Part shown: one piece after another, positions 46,011-55,031 of the stretch | Layout: every line of letters begins with the position of its first letter | How positions within the stretch are numbered: the stretch's first letter is position 1 | DNA from: Peptoclostridium litorale DSM 5388 | GTDB lineage: Bacteria; Bacillota; Clostridia; Peptostreptococcales; Peptostreptococcaceae | Direction: 5' to 3' | DNA: 64,000 nucleotides | Assembly: GCF_900141635.1 (NCBI RefSeq) | Contig: NZ_FSRH01000006.1 | Span: 132,755-196,754, forward strand | The notes under the pieces: model-generated | What the model was told of the DNA's origin: nothing | Seen by the model: only the letters and a program-made list of their open reading frames with translations | The model's database searches: none | Translations under genes and position numbers: made by a program

Positions 46011-47130
46011 GAGGCTTTTGGCCATAATAAAAAAGGAGTTCATACACATAAAACGTGACCCTCCAAGCCTCATAATGGCCGTTATGATGCCCATCATATT
46101 CATATTTCTTTTTGGCTATGCGGTCAACACCGATGTAGACAACATCAAAATGGCAGTGCTCGACATGGATAAGAGCACTGAAAGCCGAGAACTTGTGAGC
46201 AAGTTCAAAGCGTCAAACTATTTCATACCGTCAGTATATGTGAAAAACAGGGGTGAGATAGAAACGCTAATTGACCGGGGCGATGTCAAAAGCGCCCTTG
46301 TAATACCTTCCGGCTTTTCCAAAACCGTAAGGGGCTTTGGAAACTCAAGCATACAGCTCATAATAGACGGGGTCGATCCCACAACTGCAAGGACGGCTCT
46401 CCAAAGCGGATTTTTGCTTTCAACAAATTATTCTCTCCAGATCTCAAGTCCAAATGGAAATGGGATAAGCCCTCTCATGGGAGCTGGTAATCTCGACGTT
46501 CGGACAAAGGTATGGTACAATCCCAACCTTGAAAGCTCAAAATTCACAATACCTGGGCTGATAGGGCTCATAATGCAAAACATAACGGTAATGCTCACCG
46601 CATTTTCGCTGGTGCGTGAGAAGGAAAAGGGCACAATGGAGCTTCTCATGGTGACCCCGATAAGGCCGGTTGAGCTGATAGTCGGAAAGATGGTTCCATA
46701 CATATTCATAGGAACAATAGACTTTCTCATAGCCCTTTCATTTGGAACCTACTGGTTTGACGTCCCCATTCAGGGCAGCCTCATTCTTCTGGTGCTCCTT
46801 GGGATAATATTCGTCATGTGCTCTCTCGCAATAGGCATGCTTATATCCACTGTTGCCCAGACCCAGGCCCAGGCCATGCAAATGGCAATGCTTTTCATAC
46901 TCCCGAGCGTACTGCTTTCAGGCTTCGTATTTCCAAGGGAGTCAATGCCCGTTCCCATACAGCTTGCCGGATACGTCATACCCCTTACATACTTTCTAAG
47001 GATACTAAGGGGCATAATACTAAAGGGCTCCGGACTGACAATACTTTTACACGACGTTGCAGTACTTCTTCTGTTTGGAATACTCCTTCTGGCTGCGGCT
47101 TCAATGGGCTTTAAGAAAAAGCTCGATTGA
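46000..47130 (+). CDS. ABC-2 type transporter permease
   Basis: 376 residues. The first membrane helix (about 20-40) is followed by a large extracytoplasmic domain (about 45-170) and five more helices. The cytoplasmic loop contains EKEKGTMELLMVTPIRPVE, the typical coupling element of YhhJ/YbhR permeases. A long upstream extension in this frame overlaps the ATPase gene. The ATG at 46000, 6 nt after AAAGGTG, is the likely start and overlaps the ATPase gene by 11 nt. It completes the lipoprotein-ATPase-permease efflux unit. Confidence 0.9.
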   Translation: MKFRRLLAIIKKEFIHIKRDPPSLIMAVMMPIIFIFLFGYAVNTDVDNIKMAVLDMDKSTESRELVSKFKASNYFIPSVYVKNRGEIETLIDRGDVKSALVIPSGFSKTVRGFGNSSIQLIIDGVDPTTARTALQSGFLLSTNYSLQISSPNGNGISPLMGAGNLDVRTKVWYNPNLESSKFTIPGLIGLIMQNITVMLTAFSLVREKEKGTMELLMVTPIRPVELIVGKMVPYIFIGTIDFLIALSFGTYWFDVPIQGSLILLVLLGIIFVMCSLAIGMLISTVAQTQAQAMQMAMLFILPSVLLSGFVFPRESMPVPIQLAGYVIPLTYFLRILRGIILKGSGLTILLHDVAVLLLFGILLLAAASMGFKKKLD

Positions 47131-47138
47131 ACTGCAAA

Positions 47139-47156
47139 AGGAGCCTTCCGGCTCCT
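47139..47156. terminator. Terminator between convergent genes
   Basis: A 7-bp GC-rich stem (47139-47145 with 47150-47156) with a 4-nt loop, followed by CTTTCAGTTTATATT; the reverse strand ends in four T. Confidence 0.7.
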
Positions 47157-47185
47157 CTTTCAGTTTATATTATTCAATTTTGAAT

Positions 47186-48433
47186 CTATCCGACTATTAT
47201 CCTTATCTTGTCTATCCTGTTTTTGCTTATCTGCTCTATGACAAATTTGACTCTGCCATACTCCAGCTCCCGCCCTATTTCGGGAATTTCACCGAATTCA
47301 CCTATTATAAATCCTCCCACAGAGTCAAATTCTTCAGACTCTATATTTATTCCAATCATCTCATTCACAAGATCTATCTTGACTCCGCCACCAACAATGT
47401 ATTCATTTTCTCCGACAGTTTCTATATCGTCTTTAATCATGTCATATTCATCTTCTATCTCTCCAACTATCTCCTCGACGAGGTCCTCTATCGTGACAAT
47501 GCCGGCAGTGCCTCCGTATTCGTCAAGGACTATGGACATTGGTATTCTCTTAGTCCTCATCTCGGCAAACAGCTCTGTTATCTTCTTGAATTCAAATGTG
47601 AAATTCGGCTCCCTTATGAATTCATATATGTCAAATTTCTCCCCGCCCAACTCATAAAATATGAGGTCTTTTATGTAGAGCACTCCCACTATGTTGTCTA
47701 TACTCTCCTTGTATATTGGAATCCTTGAAAACTGCTCAGTTCTGTATATGTTTATAAGTTCATCATATGAAAGTGATACGTCTGCCGCAACCACATTTAT
47801 CCTCGGCTGCATTATCTCCTTTACCTGAGTGTCTCCAAATTCAAACACGTTGTATATCATCTTTTTTTCTTCGCCTTCCAGCACGCCCTCTTCATGGCTG
47901 ACGTTGACCATCACCTTGAGCTCTTCTTCCGTTATGAAAGGTCTTTCTGTGTCAAGTTTCCCACCAAACAGCTTTATTATTATATTTGTTACAAACATTA
48001 GCACTGCAACCGCAGGCCTGAGGATTACCGTTATCAGCGCTATGACATTCGCTATTTTAAGTGAAATTTTTTCAGCGTTTTGAATCGCAAGGGATTTTGG
48101 AGTTATCTCGCCGAATATCAGAACCAGTATGGTCATGACCCCGGTTGCAATTCCAACGCCTTTGCTTCCGAAGTATTTTATCGAAAGCGAAGTCGCCAGG
48201 GCCGATGCCCCTATATTAACAACGTTGTTGCCCACAAGTATCGCTCCAAGAAGCCTGCTTGGATTCTCGACAAGGTTGCTTACAAGCTCGGCTCCCTTTA
48301 CCTTTTCATCGACCATGTGCCTTACTCTTATCTTGCTAAGAGACATCAGCGCCGTTTCCGATGCCGAAAAAAATCCTGATAAAAAAATGAGGACAGCCAG
48401 CAATATAAATTGCCACAAATCATATATTTCCAA
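47186..48433 (-). CDS. CNNM/CorC-type transporter (hemolysin C family)
   Basis: 415 residues. A DUF21/CNNM membrane domain (about 1-185; SGFFSASETALMSLSKIRVRHM) is followed by a CBS pair (about 205-325; MQPRINVVAAD and IVLDEYGGTAGIVTIEDLVEEIVGEI). The C-terminal CorC_HlyC domain (about 340-415) has VGGFIIGEFGEIPE. The family handles Mg2+ or Co2+ efflux or homeostasis and binds nucleotides through CBS; it is not a true haemolysin. It starts with TTG after GGGAGTGAGAG. A cation-efflux gene follows upstream on the same strand, 50 bp away, so both may concern divalent cations. Confidence 0.88.
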   Translation of the reverse strand: MEIYDLWQFILLAVLIFLSGFFSASETALMSLSKIRVRHMVDEKVKGAELVSNLVENPSRLLGAILVGNNVVNIGASALATSLSIKYFGSKGVGIATGVMTILVLIFGEITPKSLAIQNAEKISLKIANVIALITVILRPAVAVLMFVTNIIIKLFGGKLDTERPFITEEELKVMVNVSHEEGVLEGEEKKMIYNVFEFGDTQVKEIMQPRINVVAADVSLSYDELINIYRTEQFSRIPIYKESIDNIVGVLYIKDLIFYELGGEKFDIYEFIREPNFTFEFKKITELFAEMRTKRIPMSIVLDEYGGTAGIVTIEDLVEEIVGEIEDEYDMIKDDIETVGENEYIVGGGVKIDLVNEMIGINIESEEFDSVGGFIIGEFGEIPEIGRELEYGRVKFVIEQISKNRIDKIRIIVG

Positions 48434-48483
48434 TACACTCTCACTCCCAATTGTTAGTTATACAAATTCTATACTGTTTTATT

Positions 48484-49368
48484 TTAGTCTTCAGCTTCAT
48501 GTTCTGCCTCAAATGGCTCAATATGTGCTATAACCTGTATGTTTTCGCAAACAACACTTCTGATTTTTCTTTCTATTTCATGCGCAAGCTCATGGGCCTG
48601 CTCTATGCTCATCTGGGGATCAACCATTATATGCAAATCCACATATATGTCGTCCTCCCTTCCCCTGCTTCTTATTTTATGTACATCCTTGACGCTTTCA
48701 AACTCCATGACTGTCGATCTTATAAGTTCTTCGTCGACTGCATATTTATCAACCAAAACACTTCCCGCTCTTCTAAATATACCATATGCCGCATTCATTA
48801 TAAAGCCTGCAACCACAAAGGATGCTAAAGTATCTACAATTGGGGGAAAACCCATTTTTATGAGAATAAGAGTTGAAAGCACTCCTATTGTAACAAACAC
48901 ATCGCTTTTTGTGTGAAGAGAGTCAGATATTAACACATCGCTCCCTAGCCTTTTTCCCTGAGAGTATTCAATTTTCGAAACCGCTATATTCGTAATTAAC
49001 GTTGCCAAAAGCGCCAAAAGGCTTGCCGTGCTTATTCTCGGCTGCACTGGGCTTATTATCCTGCAAAAAGCCTCTTTTATCACCTCCATGCCCATCAAAA
49101 AAAGCATCACCGCTATGAAAAGGCCCGCCATGGTCTCAAATTTCTTGTGTCCGTATGGGTGTCCCTTGTCAACGGGTCTTGACGCAATCTTAACGCCTAT
49201 TATTCCTATCACATTTGAGGCCCCGTCTGTAACCGAGTGAAAACCGTCAGCAACCATGCTTGTGCTTTGAACCATCCTTCCAACCACAATTTTAATCAGT
49301 GCGACGGCTATATTTGCAAACAGTATTATCCAAAGTACACGAAGTATCTTATTATATTCACTGGACAT
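48484..49368 (-). CDS. Cation diffusion facilitator transporter
   Basis: 294 residues with six membrane helices. Metal-site motifs are present: VADGFHSVTDG in helix 2 (His and Asp ligands) and SDSLHTKSDV in helix 5, followed by a cytoplasmic ferredoxin-like domain (about 205-290) with DLHIMVDP and ending in a His/Glu-rich tail. It exports Zn2+, Fe2+, Mn2+ or similar against protons. The frame stays open 82 codons upstream, but AAGGGA 7 nt before the ATG at 49366-49368 and the first membrane helix just after it decide the start. Confidence 0.9.
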   Translation of the reverse strand: MSSEYNKILRVLWIILFANIAVALIKIVVGRMVQSTSMVADGFHSVTDGASNVIGIIGVKIASRPVDKGHPYGHKKFETMAGLFIAVMLFLMGMEVIKEAFCRIISPVQPRISTASLLALLATLITNIAVSKIEYSQGKRLGSDVLISDSLHTKSDVFVTIGVLSTLILIKMGFPPIVDTLASFVVAGFIMNAAYGIFRRAGSVLVDKYAVDEELIRSTVMEFESVKDVHKIRSRGREDDIYVDLHIMVDPQMSIEQAHELAHEIERKIRSVVCENIQVIAHIEPFEAEHEAED

Positions 49369-49583
49369 TTTATAATCCCTTCTCTCTGATTTGTCAGCTT
49401 TGCAAATCTCCATATCTTCTTGAGATAAACATACCCAACAATACAATGCTCTATTCAAATCACTTGATGTCCATGCCGCCACTTGAAGCCTCTTTTTTAT
49501 GCTTCTTCTCAATTTGATTTTTTTATTTATATGGTATAATTTTTTATTATAATGTCCATGTGCACAAAGGGAGGTTTGCCAAA

Positions 49584-51554
49584 ATGGGATATAAAAAGAA
49601 TATAAAGCACTCATGCAGCCTTGACTGCTGGGACTGCTGCTCTTTTGACGTCACAGTTGAAGACGGCGTAGTAACCAAGATAGAAGGAGACAAAACTCAC
49701 CCCTATACAAAAGGGGTCATATGTATCAAGGGGAAAAAACACCTTGAAAGACTCTACAGCGGAAAAAGGCTAAAATCACCACTTCTTAAAACAGACAGGG
49801 GATTTAAGGAGATATCTTTTAATCAGGCTGTAGACATAATGGCCCAAAAGCTTTCCCAGTGCAGGGATGATTACGGGAGCCTGAGCGTGATGCATTTTTC
49901 TCAGTCTGGCGCAGGAGGCGTGTGCAAATCGATAGAGGACATATTCTTCAACTTCTACGGCGGAACAACCAAGTCAAAGGGAAGCACCTGCTGGGGGGCT
50001 GGAATACAGGCCCAAAAATGCGACTTTGGAGACGTGAAAAGCCACAGCCTTGACGACATTGTGAATTCAAACCTTGTTGTGCTTTGGGGAAGAAACCCCC
50101 ATTCCACATCGGTGCACCTGATGGCCGCAGTTCAAAATGCAATGAAATCCGGAGCGAAGGTAGTGACAATAGATCCTATAAGGTCTGAAACCGCAAAAAG
50201 ATCAGACATCCATATACAAGCGCAGCCTTCATCTGACCTTGCGCTTGCACTGTCTATGACAATATTTGTGCTTAAAAACGGCCTTGAGGACAGGAAATTC
50301 ATTCAAAATCATTCGGTAGGATTTGAAAACTACAGGGATTACCTTTTCGGTCTTGATGTTGAAGAGCTCGTATCGCACACCGGCCTTTCCCTTTTGGAAG
50401 TCGAAAATCTCGCCATTATGTTTGCAAACGCCAGGCCTGCTGCCGTTTATCCGGGTTACGGGCTACAAAAATATAAAAACGGTGTAAATACCATAAGGGC
50501 TATAGACTGCCTCTGCGCAATTTGCGGATATGTCGGAGTGAGCGGCGGCGGCGTTAGCTACGCCAACAGGGTATATCCCGGCGTTTTGGAGCTCGACCCG
50601 TTTGCCAGCGCTTCTCATGTAGCATATGAAAGGGAGTTCATGCTTCGCGACTTCAGCCACGCCATCACAAGCCTTTCAGACCCTCCCGTAAAAATGCTGG
50701 TGGTAAGCAAGGCGAACCCCATGAACCAGCTTCCAGACCTTACAAAGGCCCAAAGTGCATTTTCAAAAGTTGAATTCACAGTTACATTTGACATGTTCAT
50801 GACAGATACGGCCGCTCTTAGCGACCTTGTCATACCTTGTACAAATACTCTCGAGAGCGACGACATAATATACAGCTCCATGAACAACCCCTACATAAGC
50901 TTCAGCCAAAAGGCCGTGGAACCTTTTGACATTCTAATGGACGAATACTATTTCTTCCAGGAGCTTGCAAAGGAAATGGGCATGGACAACTACCCTTTAG
51001 TCGGCAAGTTGGAATACCTTGAAAAAGTGGTGGAGCCTCTAAAGGAATACGGCTATACCTTTGATGACATTAAAAATGGTCATGTGACAATACAGCCTCC
51101 TGAGGCTCCGTGGCGTGATATGAAATTCAAAACTCCTTCAGGGAAATTCGAATTTGTATCAAGTACTGCGAAAATTGCAGGCCTTTGCCCTCACCCAGAG
51201 TTCATACCTCCTGAAAAAGGCTGCGGGCTAAGGCTTATAACGCCTCATGCTAAAAATTCACTTTTCAGCCAGCACTTTTTTGACAAGAGCGCACCCTCAC
51301 ATGCATACGTAAACCAAAAAACCGCAGATTCCAAAGGTATTAGCGACTGCGAAACAGCCGTGATTTATTCTGAAAACGGGCATATAACCGTAAAAATAGC
51401 GGTGAGCCCCGACATACCTGACGGGGTTGTATCTATGGACATTGGGTGGCATAAGATTCATGGAAACCCAAACTTTCTTACAAGCTCAGCTTCTTCTGAA
51501 AATGGCGAGCAGCTCGCATACTATGAAACATTCGTGGATGTCAAAAAAGTTTAA
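49584..51554 (+). CDS. Molybdopterin-dependent oxidoreductase (DMSO reductase family), no partner subunit
   Basis: 656 residues. An N-terminal 4Fe-4S site (CSLDCWDC and then Cys in GVICIKG) leads into the molybdopterin domain. The GSTCWGAG segment occupies the region of the metal ligand or active site. VLWGRNPHSTSVH and TIDPIRSETAKRSD bind the cofactor guanine. The C-terminal dinucleotide-binding domain (about 540-650) is complete. The electron partner and substrate are unknown, as there are no FeS or membrane subunit genes beside it and no Tat signal, so it is probably cytoplasmic. The start ATG has GGGAGG 9 nt upstream; an earlier GTG overlaps that site. Confidence 0.82.
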   Translation: MGYKKNIKHSCSLDCWDCCSFDVTVEDGVVTKIEGDKTHPYTKGVICIKGKKHLERLYSGKRLKSPLLKTDRGFKEISFNQAVDIMAQKLSQCRDDYGSLSVMHFSQSGAGGVCKSIEDIFFNFYGGTTKSKGSTCWGAGIQAQKCDFGDVKSHSLDDIVNSNLVVLWGRNPHSTSVHLMAAVQNAMKSGAKVVTIDPIRSETAKRSDIHIQAQPSSDLALALSMTIFVLKNGLEDRKFIQNHSVGFENYRDYLFGLDVEELVSHTGLSLLEVENLAIMFANARPAAVYPGYGLQKYKNGVNTIRAIDCLCAICGYVGVSGGGVSYANRVYPGVLELDPFASASHVAYEREFMLRDFSHAITSLSDPPVKMLVVSKANPMNQLPDLTKAQSAFSKVEFTVTFDMFMTDTAALSDLVIPCTNTLESDDIIYSSMNNPYISFSQKAVEPFDILMDEYYFFQELAKEMGMDNYPLVGKLEYLEKVVEPLKEYGYTFDDIKNGHVTIQPPEAPWRDMKFKTPSGKFEFVSSTAKIAGLCPHPEFIPPEKGCGLRLITPHAKNSLFSQHFFDKSAPSHAYVNQKTADSKGISDCETAVIYSENGHITVKIAVSPDIPDGVVSMDIGWHKIHGNPNFLTSSASSENGEQLAYYETFVDVKKV

Positions 51555-51567
51555 TAGACGCCAAAAT

Positions 51568-51599
51568 ATAAAAGAGGGTGACGACTCGCCCTCTTTTAT
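51568..51599. terminator. Bidirectional terminator
   Basis: An 11-bp stem (51568-51578 with 51589-51599) with a 10-nt loop and T-rich flanks on both strands. It serves the oxidoreductase gene and the convergent PAP2 gene. Confidence 0.82.
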
Positions 51600-51643
51600 G
51601 TTTTCCTTATGTAATTAATTTGCCGCATTCATTGAATTACTTT

Positions 51644-52192
51644 TTATTTAACCTTTTTGCTTTCAAATGCTTTTTCGGCTTTAAGTGCAAGCGAGGCGCT
51701 GGCTATTCCAAGAATCACCCCTGCGGCTATGTCTGTCGGATAGTGTACAAACAGGTACATCCTTGAAAATGATATAAATGCGGCAAGCAAAAACACGCCC
51801 GCCGTGACCCTTTTGTCGCTGAACTTCTTATGCAGGGCCCAAAACGCGCCAAAAGACGCCGTAGTATGTCCCGACGGGAAAGAATATGTAGTCGGAGCCT
51901 TTATGAGGAGCTTCATGCCCTCGATTTCTTCAAACGGCCTGGGTCTTTGGAATATCTTCTTCAGAAATCCATCTCCCAGTATGACTCCTATTAAAAGTGC
52001 ACCTGCGAGGACAATTCCGTGCCTTCTGTATTTTTTAGTAGCCATTAAAACCAGCGCTATTACAATCCATATCATGCCCTTGTTTCCAATCTTGGTGACA
52101 ATAGGCATTAAGAAGTCAAAAAAATCATTTTTTGCAAAACCGGCTATCCACTGGAGCAGTTTCATGTCAACAGCTTGAATATAAGTCAGCAT
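51644..52192 (-). CDS. PAP2-family membrane phosphatase
   Basis: 182 residues with five or six membrane helices. The three phosphatase signatures are intact: KKIFQRPRP (C1), PSGH (C2) and SRMYLFVHYPTD (C3, with the nucleophilic His). Such enzymes dephosphorylate undecaprenyl pyrophosphate, phosphatidate or related lipid phosphates at the outer membrane face. Undecaprenyl recycling is a plausible role. AAAGGA lies 7 nt before the ATG. Confidence 0.88.
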   Translation of the reverse strand: MLTYIQAVDMKLLQWIAGFAKNDFFDFLMPIVTKIGNKGMIWIVIALVLMATKKYRRHGIVLAGALLIGVILGDGFLKKIFQRPRPFEEIEGMKLLIKAPTTYSFPSGHTTASFGAFWALHKKFSDKRVTAGVFLLAAFISFSRMYLFVHYPTDIAAGVILGIASASLALKAEKAFESKKVK

Positions 52193-52241
52193 GCTAAAGT
52201 CCTTTCTATGTCTTTATATTTTACAATTCATAGTATACATT

Positions 52242-52282
52242 AAAAAAAGGCAAAAGCCCATATCAAAAGAGCTCTTGCCTTT
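52242..52282 (-). terminator. Terminator of the cupin gene
   Basis: A 12-bp stem with one mismatch (52246-52257 with 52271-52282), followed on the minus strand by a T7 run. Confidence 0.78.
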
Positions 52283-52318
52283 ACAGATTTATACGATACG
52301 ATTCAACCGCATATTATG

Positions 52319-52660
52319 TTATTGGTTGAACACGACAACTAAAAGCATTTTGAACCTTTCAGCTGCAACAAGTCCGTGAGGTATGCCCGAAGGCATTACT
52401 ATGGTCTCTCCCTGCTTTACGTTGAAAAGCTCTCCGCCTATTGTTATTTCAGCTTCTCCGTCTATCATATAGACAAATGCATCGCCGTCTGAAGAGTGGG
52501 TGCTTATTCCCTCTCCCTTGTCAAAAGAAAACAGCGTCATGCTCGAATTTTTGCCCTGTGAAAGAGTCCTGCTTATTACCTGTCCCTCTTTGTATTCAAT
52601 CAGCGAATCAAGTGCAAATACCTTTGAAAATTCTATGTTCTTTATTAGATGCTTTTCCAT
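52319..52660 (-). CDS. Cupin-domain protein
   Basis: 113 residues, a single beta-barrel cupin. Motif 1 is in ISTHSSDGDAFVYMIDGEAE with the metal-type His and Glu. Motif 2 is in GETIVMPSGIPHGLVA with His. The family is often found as small metal-binding enzymes or ligand sensors; no specific role can be assigned. AAAGGGGG precedes the ATG. It is flanked by its own terminator and lies 68 bp downstream of the stop of a GGDEF-EAL gene. Confidence 0.82.
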   Translation of the reverse strand: MEKHLIKNIEFSKVFALDSLIEYKEGQVISRTLSQGKNSSMTLFSFDKGEGISTHSSDGDAFVYMIDGEAEITIGGELFNVKQGETIVMPSGIPHGLVAAERFKMLLVVVFNQ

Positions 52661-52727
52661 TGTTAATTTCCCCCTTTGTTTTCAGCTCTTAAGCTACTAT
52701 AAACTAATTATAAGGGACTCTCTTTAT

Positions 52728-54866
52728 TTATTCCGTAACACCAGTTACTAACTCGCTATAATTTTTTCCCTGTATAAGCATATTTTCAATCTCCGCCGCA
52801 GGAACCGGCCTGCTGAAAAGGTAGCCCTGTGCCGTATCGCACCCAATCTCTCTAAGGAATTCAAGCTGCCTTTTGGTCTCAATCCCTTCAGCCACGACCT
52901 CTTTGCCCAGCCCATGTGCAAGCTCTACGACCGTTTTCACTATGAACTCATCCTGCTTTTTCTCTTCTATGTTTTTTATAAATCCCCTGTCTATCTTAAC
53001 CACGTCTATAGGGAGATTCTTGAGGTATGTCAAAGACGAATAACCCGTTCCAAAATCATCGAGCGCTATTTTGATCCCCTTATCTCTCATCCTCTGAAGC
53101 ACCTCTCCAGCCGTATTAATATTCTTCATGACCGCCGTTTCAGTAACCTCAATCTGTATGTCCTTTACCGATATTCCCTCGCTTTGGATTATCCTCTCAA
53201 GTTCTCTGTCCACATCGCTGTTTGCAAGCCTTTTGCTGGAGAGGTTTATCGACATTTTTATATCTGCAAAGCCCATGTCCTCCCATTTTCTTTTAGTATT
53301 GCATGCTGTCTTCAAAACCCAGCTGCCTATCTCTAGTATCTGGCCCGTTTCCTCTGCAAGCGGTATGAAGTCTAGAGGCGATATGAACCCCTTTTTAGAA
53401 TGGAACCACCTCACAAGCGCCTCCATGCCTTCTATTTCACCGGTTTTCATGTTTACAAGTGGCTGATAGTAAAGCACAAATTCCTCTTCTTCAATGGCCC
53501 TTCTGAGGCTATTTATCATGTCTATATGCTTTAATGTCTTTTCCTGCATGCTGTCAGTGTAGAAGCAATAGCTGTCCTTTCCATTTTCCTTGACGCTGAA
53601 CATTGCCGTGTCCGCGCTTTTCAAAAGGGCAGTCATGTCATCTCCGTTGTCCGGATATACAGCAACCCCCATGCTGAAGGACACGAAGAATTCATGTTCC
53701 TGGAGAATCCACGGCCTTCGAAGGTGCTTTATAAGCCTGTCAAGCTTATTGGCCACGTCTTCATTGCCATCCATATTCCCTATCAGTATAGAAAATTCAT
53801 CTCCGCTAAGCCTTACAGGCATATCCTCCCTATCGAGCTGATTTTTAAGTATGTCCGCTATATAGGTAAGCAGCATGTCGCCGCTTGCATGGCCCAATGT
53901 GTCGTTTACATGCTTGAAATTATCCACATCCATGTAAACCACTGCAAATTTTGTGCCGTTTGACTTATGCGTATCTATGAGCCTGTTTATTTCAACTTCG
54001 AACATGTTCCTGTTTGGAAGGCCTGTGAGTTCATCATAATAAGCCATATACTGAAGCTTTTCTTCCATTTTCTTGTATTCTGTTATGTCGGTATGGGAGC
54101 CGGCTATTCTTACAGGCTCTCCCTCGTTATCCCAGATGGCCTTTCCACGGCTCAAAACCCATATGTATATGCCATCCTTGTCCATAATCCTGTACCGGTT
54201 TTCATATATACCGCTTTTCGAGCGCAGATACTCCTGAAATTTTTGCACCACACCCGCTCTGTCCTGTGGATGTATTCTGTCTGTCCAGTCCTTCAGACTG
54301 CTTTTTAACGCTTCATTATAAATCTCCTCATCTTTGACCCAACCTAAAGATGAATAGTATTTGTCATTTTTCACATCCCAGTCCCATATCCCGTCATTTG
54401 AACCTTCAACCGCCAGCTCGTAGCGCTGCTCGCTCTCGAAAAGAGCATCCCTGTGCGCCTTTAGTTCATCGAAATTCTCCCTCAGCTCGTCTTCCATTGC
54501 CGTAAGCTCTTCATATGTGGTCGAAAGCTCTTCATAAGACATATATATTTCATACATGGCCTTTTTAAACATTTCCATCCTGTTTTTTATAAGAAAATAA
54601 AGAAGCATCATCGTAATGACTACATAAAGCCATCCCTTGTACATTTGGACCTGCCTGTAAAGGTATTGGTTTGTTATCACTTTTCCAACAACCCAGTCTG
54701 AAGTCATTATCCATAGCGTCCCAGCCACTCCGTACATGATAGCTATCCGCGACGCCTCTGCTCCCGGGTTTATTTCCTGCTTGTGTTCAAGCATATGCTC
54801 AAACTCAGCTCTGGCCTTCGTAGACCGCCTGCCGAATATTGAAAGCTTTTCAAATATATTATTCAT
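52728..54866 (-). CDS. Membrane GGDEF-EAL protein with PAS domain
   Basis: 712 residues. Two membrane helices (about 40-60 and 82-100) are followed by a coiled coil (about 105-145), a PAS domain (about 147-272; YRIMDKDGIYIWVLSRGKA), GGDEF (about 280-440) and EAL (about 455-700). The cyclase signature reads SGDEF, a tolerated variant. The phosphodiesterase motifs EALVRW, DDFGTGYSS and KIDRGFI are intact. The protein should make and/or break cyclic di-GMP at the membrane. AAGGAG precedes the ATG. A second such gene lies 165 bp away. Confidence 0.9.
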   Translation of the reverse strand: MNNIFEKLSIFGRRSTKARAEFEHMLEHKQEINPGAEASRIAIMYGVAGTLWIMTSDWVVGKVITNQYLYRQVQMYKGWLYVVITMMLLYFLIKNRMEMFKKAMYEIYMSYEELSTTYEELTAMEDELRENFDELKAHRDALFESEQRYELAVEGSNDGIWDWDVKNDKYYSSLGWVKDEEIYNEALKSSLKDWTDRIHPQDRAGVVQKFQEYLRSKSGIYENRYRIMDKDGIYIWVLSRGKAIWDNEGEPVRIAGSHTDITEYKKMEEKLQYMAYYDELTGLPNRNMFEVEINRLIDTHKSNGTKFAVVYMDVDNFKHVNDTLGHASGDMLLTYIADILKNQLDREDMPVRLSGDEFSILIGNMDGNEDVANKLDRLIKHLRRPWILQEHEFFVSFSMGVAVYPDNGDDMTALLKSADTAMFSVKENGKDSYCFYTDSMQEKTLKHIDMINSLRRAIEEEEFVLYYQPLVNMKTGEIEGMEALVRWFHSKKGFISPLDFIPLAEETGQILEIGSWVLKTACNTKRKWEDMGFADIKMSINLSSKRLANSDVDRELERIIQSEGISVKDIQIEVTETAVMKNINTAGEVLQRMRDKGIKIALDDFGTGYSSLTYLKNLPIDVVKIDRGFIKNIEEKKQDEFIVKTVVELAHGLGKEVVAEGIETKRQLEFLREIGCDTAQGYLFSRPVPAAEIENMLIQGKNYSELVTGVTE

Positions 54867-54993
54867 AAATTAGGCTCTCCTTATGATTTTTGTATAACTG
54901 TGATTAATTCCTTAAAATAGATACATTTTAATTATATTATAAAACAAATGCCTCATGCACCTTTTTCACAAATCATTCTTGCTTTTCACATTA

Positions 54994-55025
54994 CAAAGGG
55001 GACGGCGCATGCGCCGTCCCCTTTG
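54994..55025. repeat. Perfect 32-bp GC-rich palindrome in terminator position
   Basis: Bases 54994-55025 read the same on both strands (CAAAGGGGACGGCGCA and its complement). It lies 7 bp after the stop of the larger GGDEF-EAL gene and can form a 14-bp hairpin. The T tail is weak on the minus strand (TTTGTAATG). Confidence 0.8.
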
Positions 55026-55031
55026 TCAATC

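Noticed and set aside
48484..49614. Longer CDF protein starting 82 codons upstream
   Set aside because: The extension has no ribosome binding site or family similarity, while AAGGGA precedes the inner ATG and the first membrane helix.
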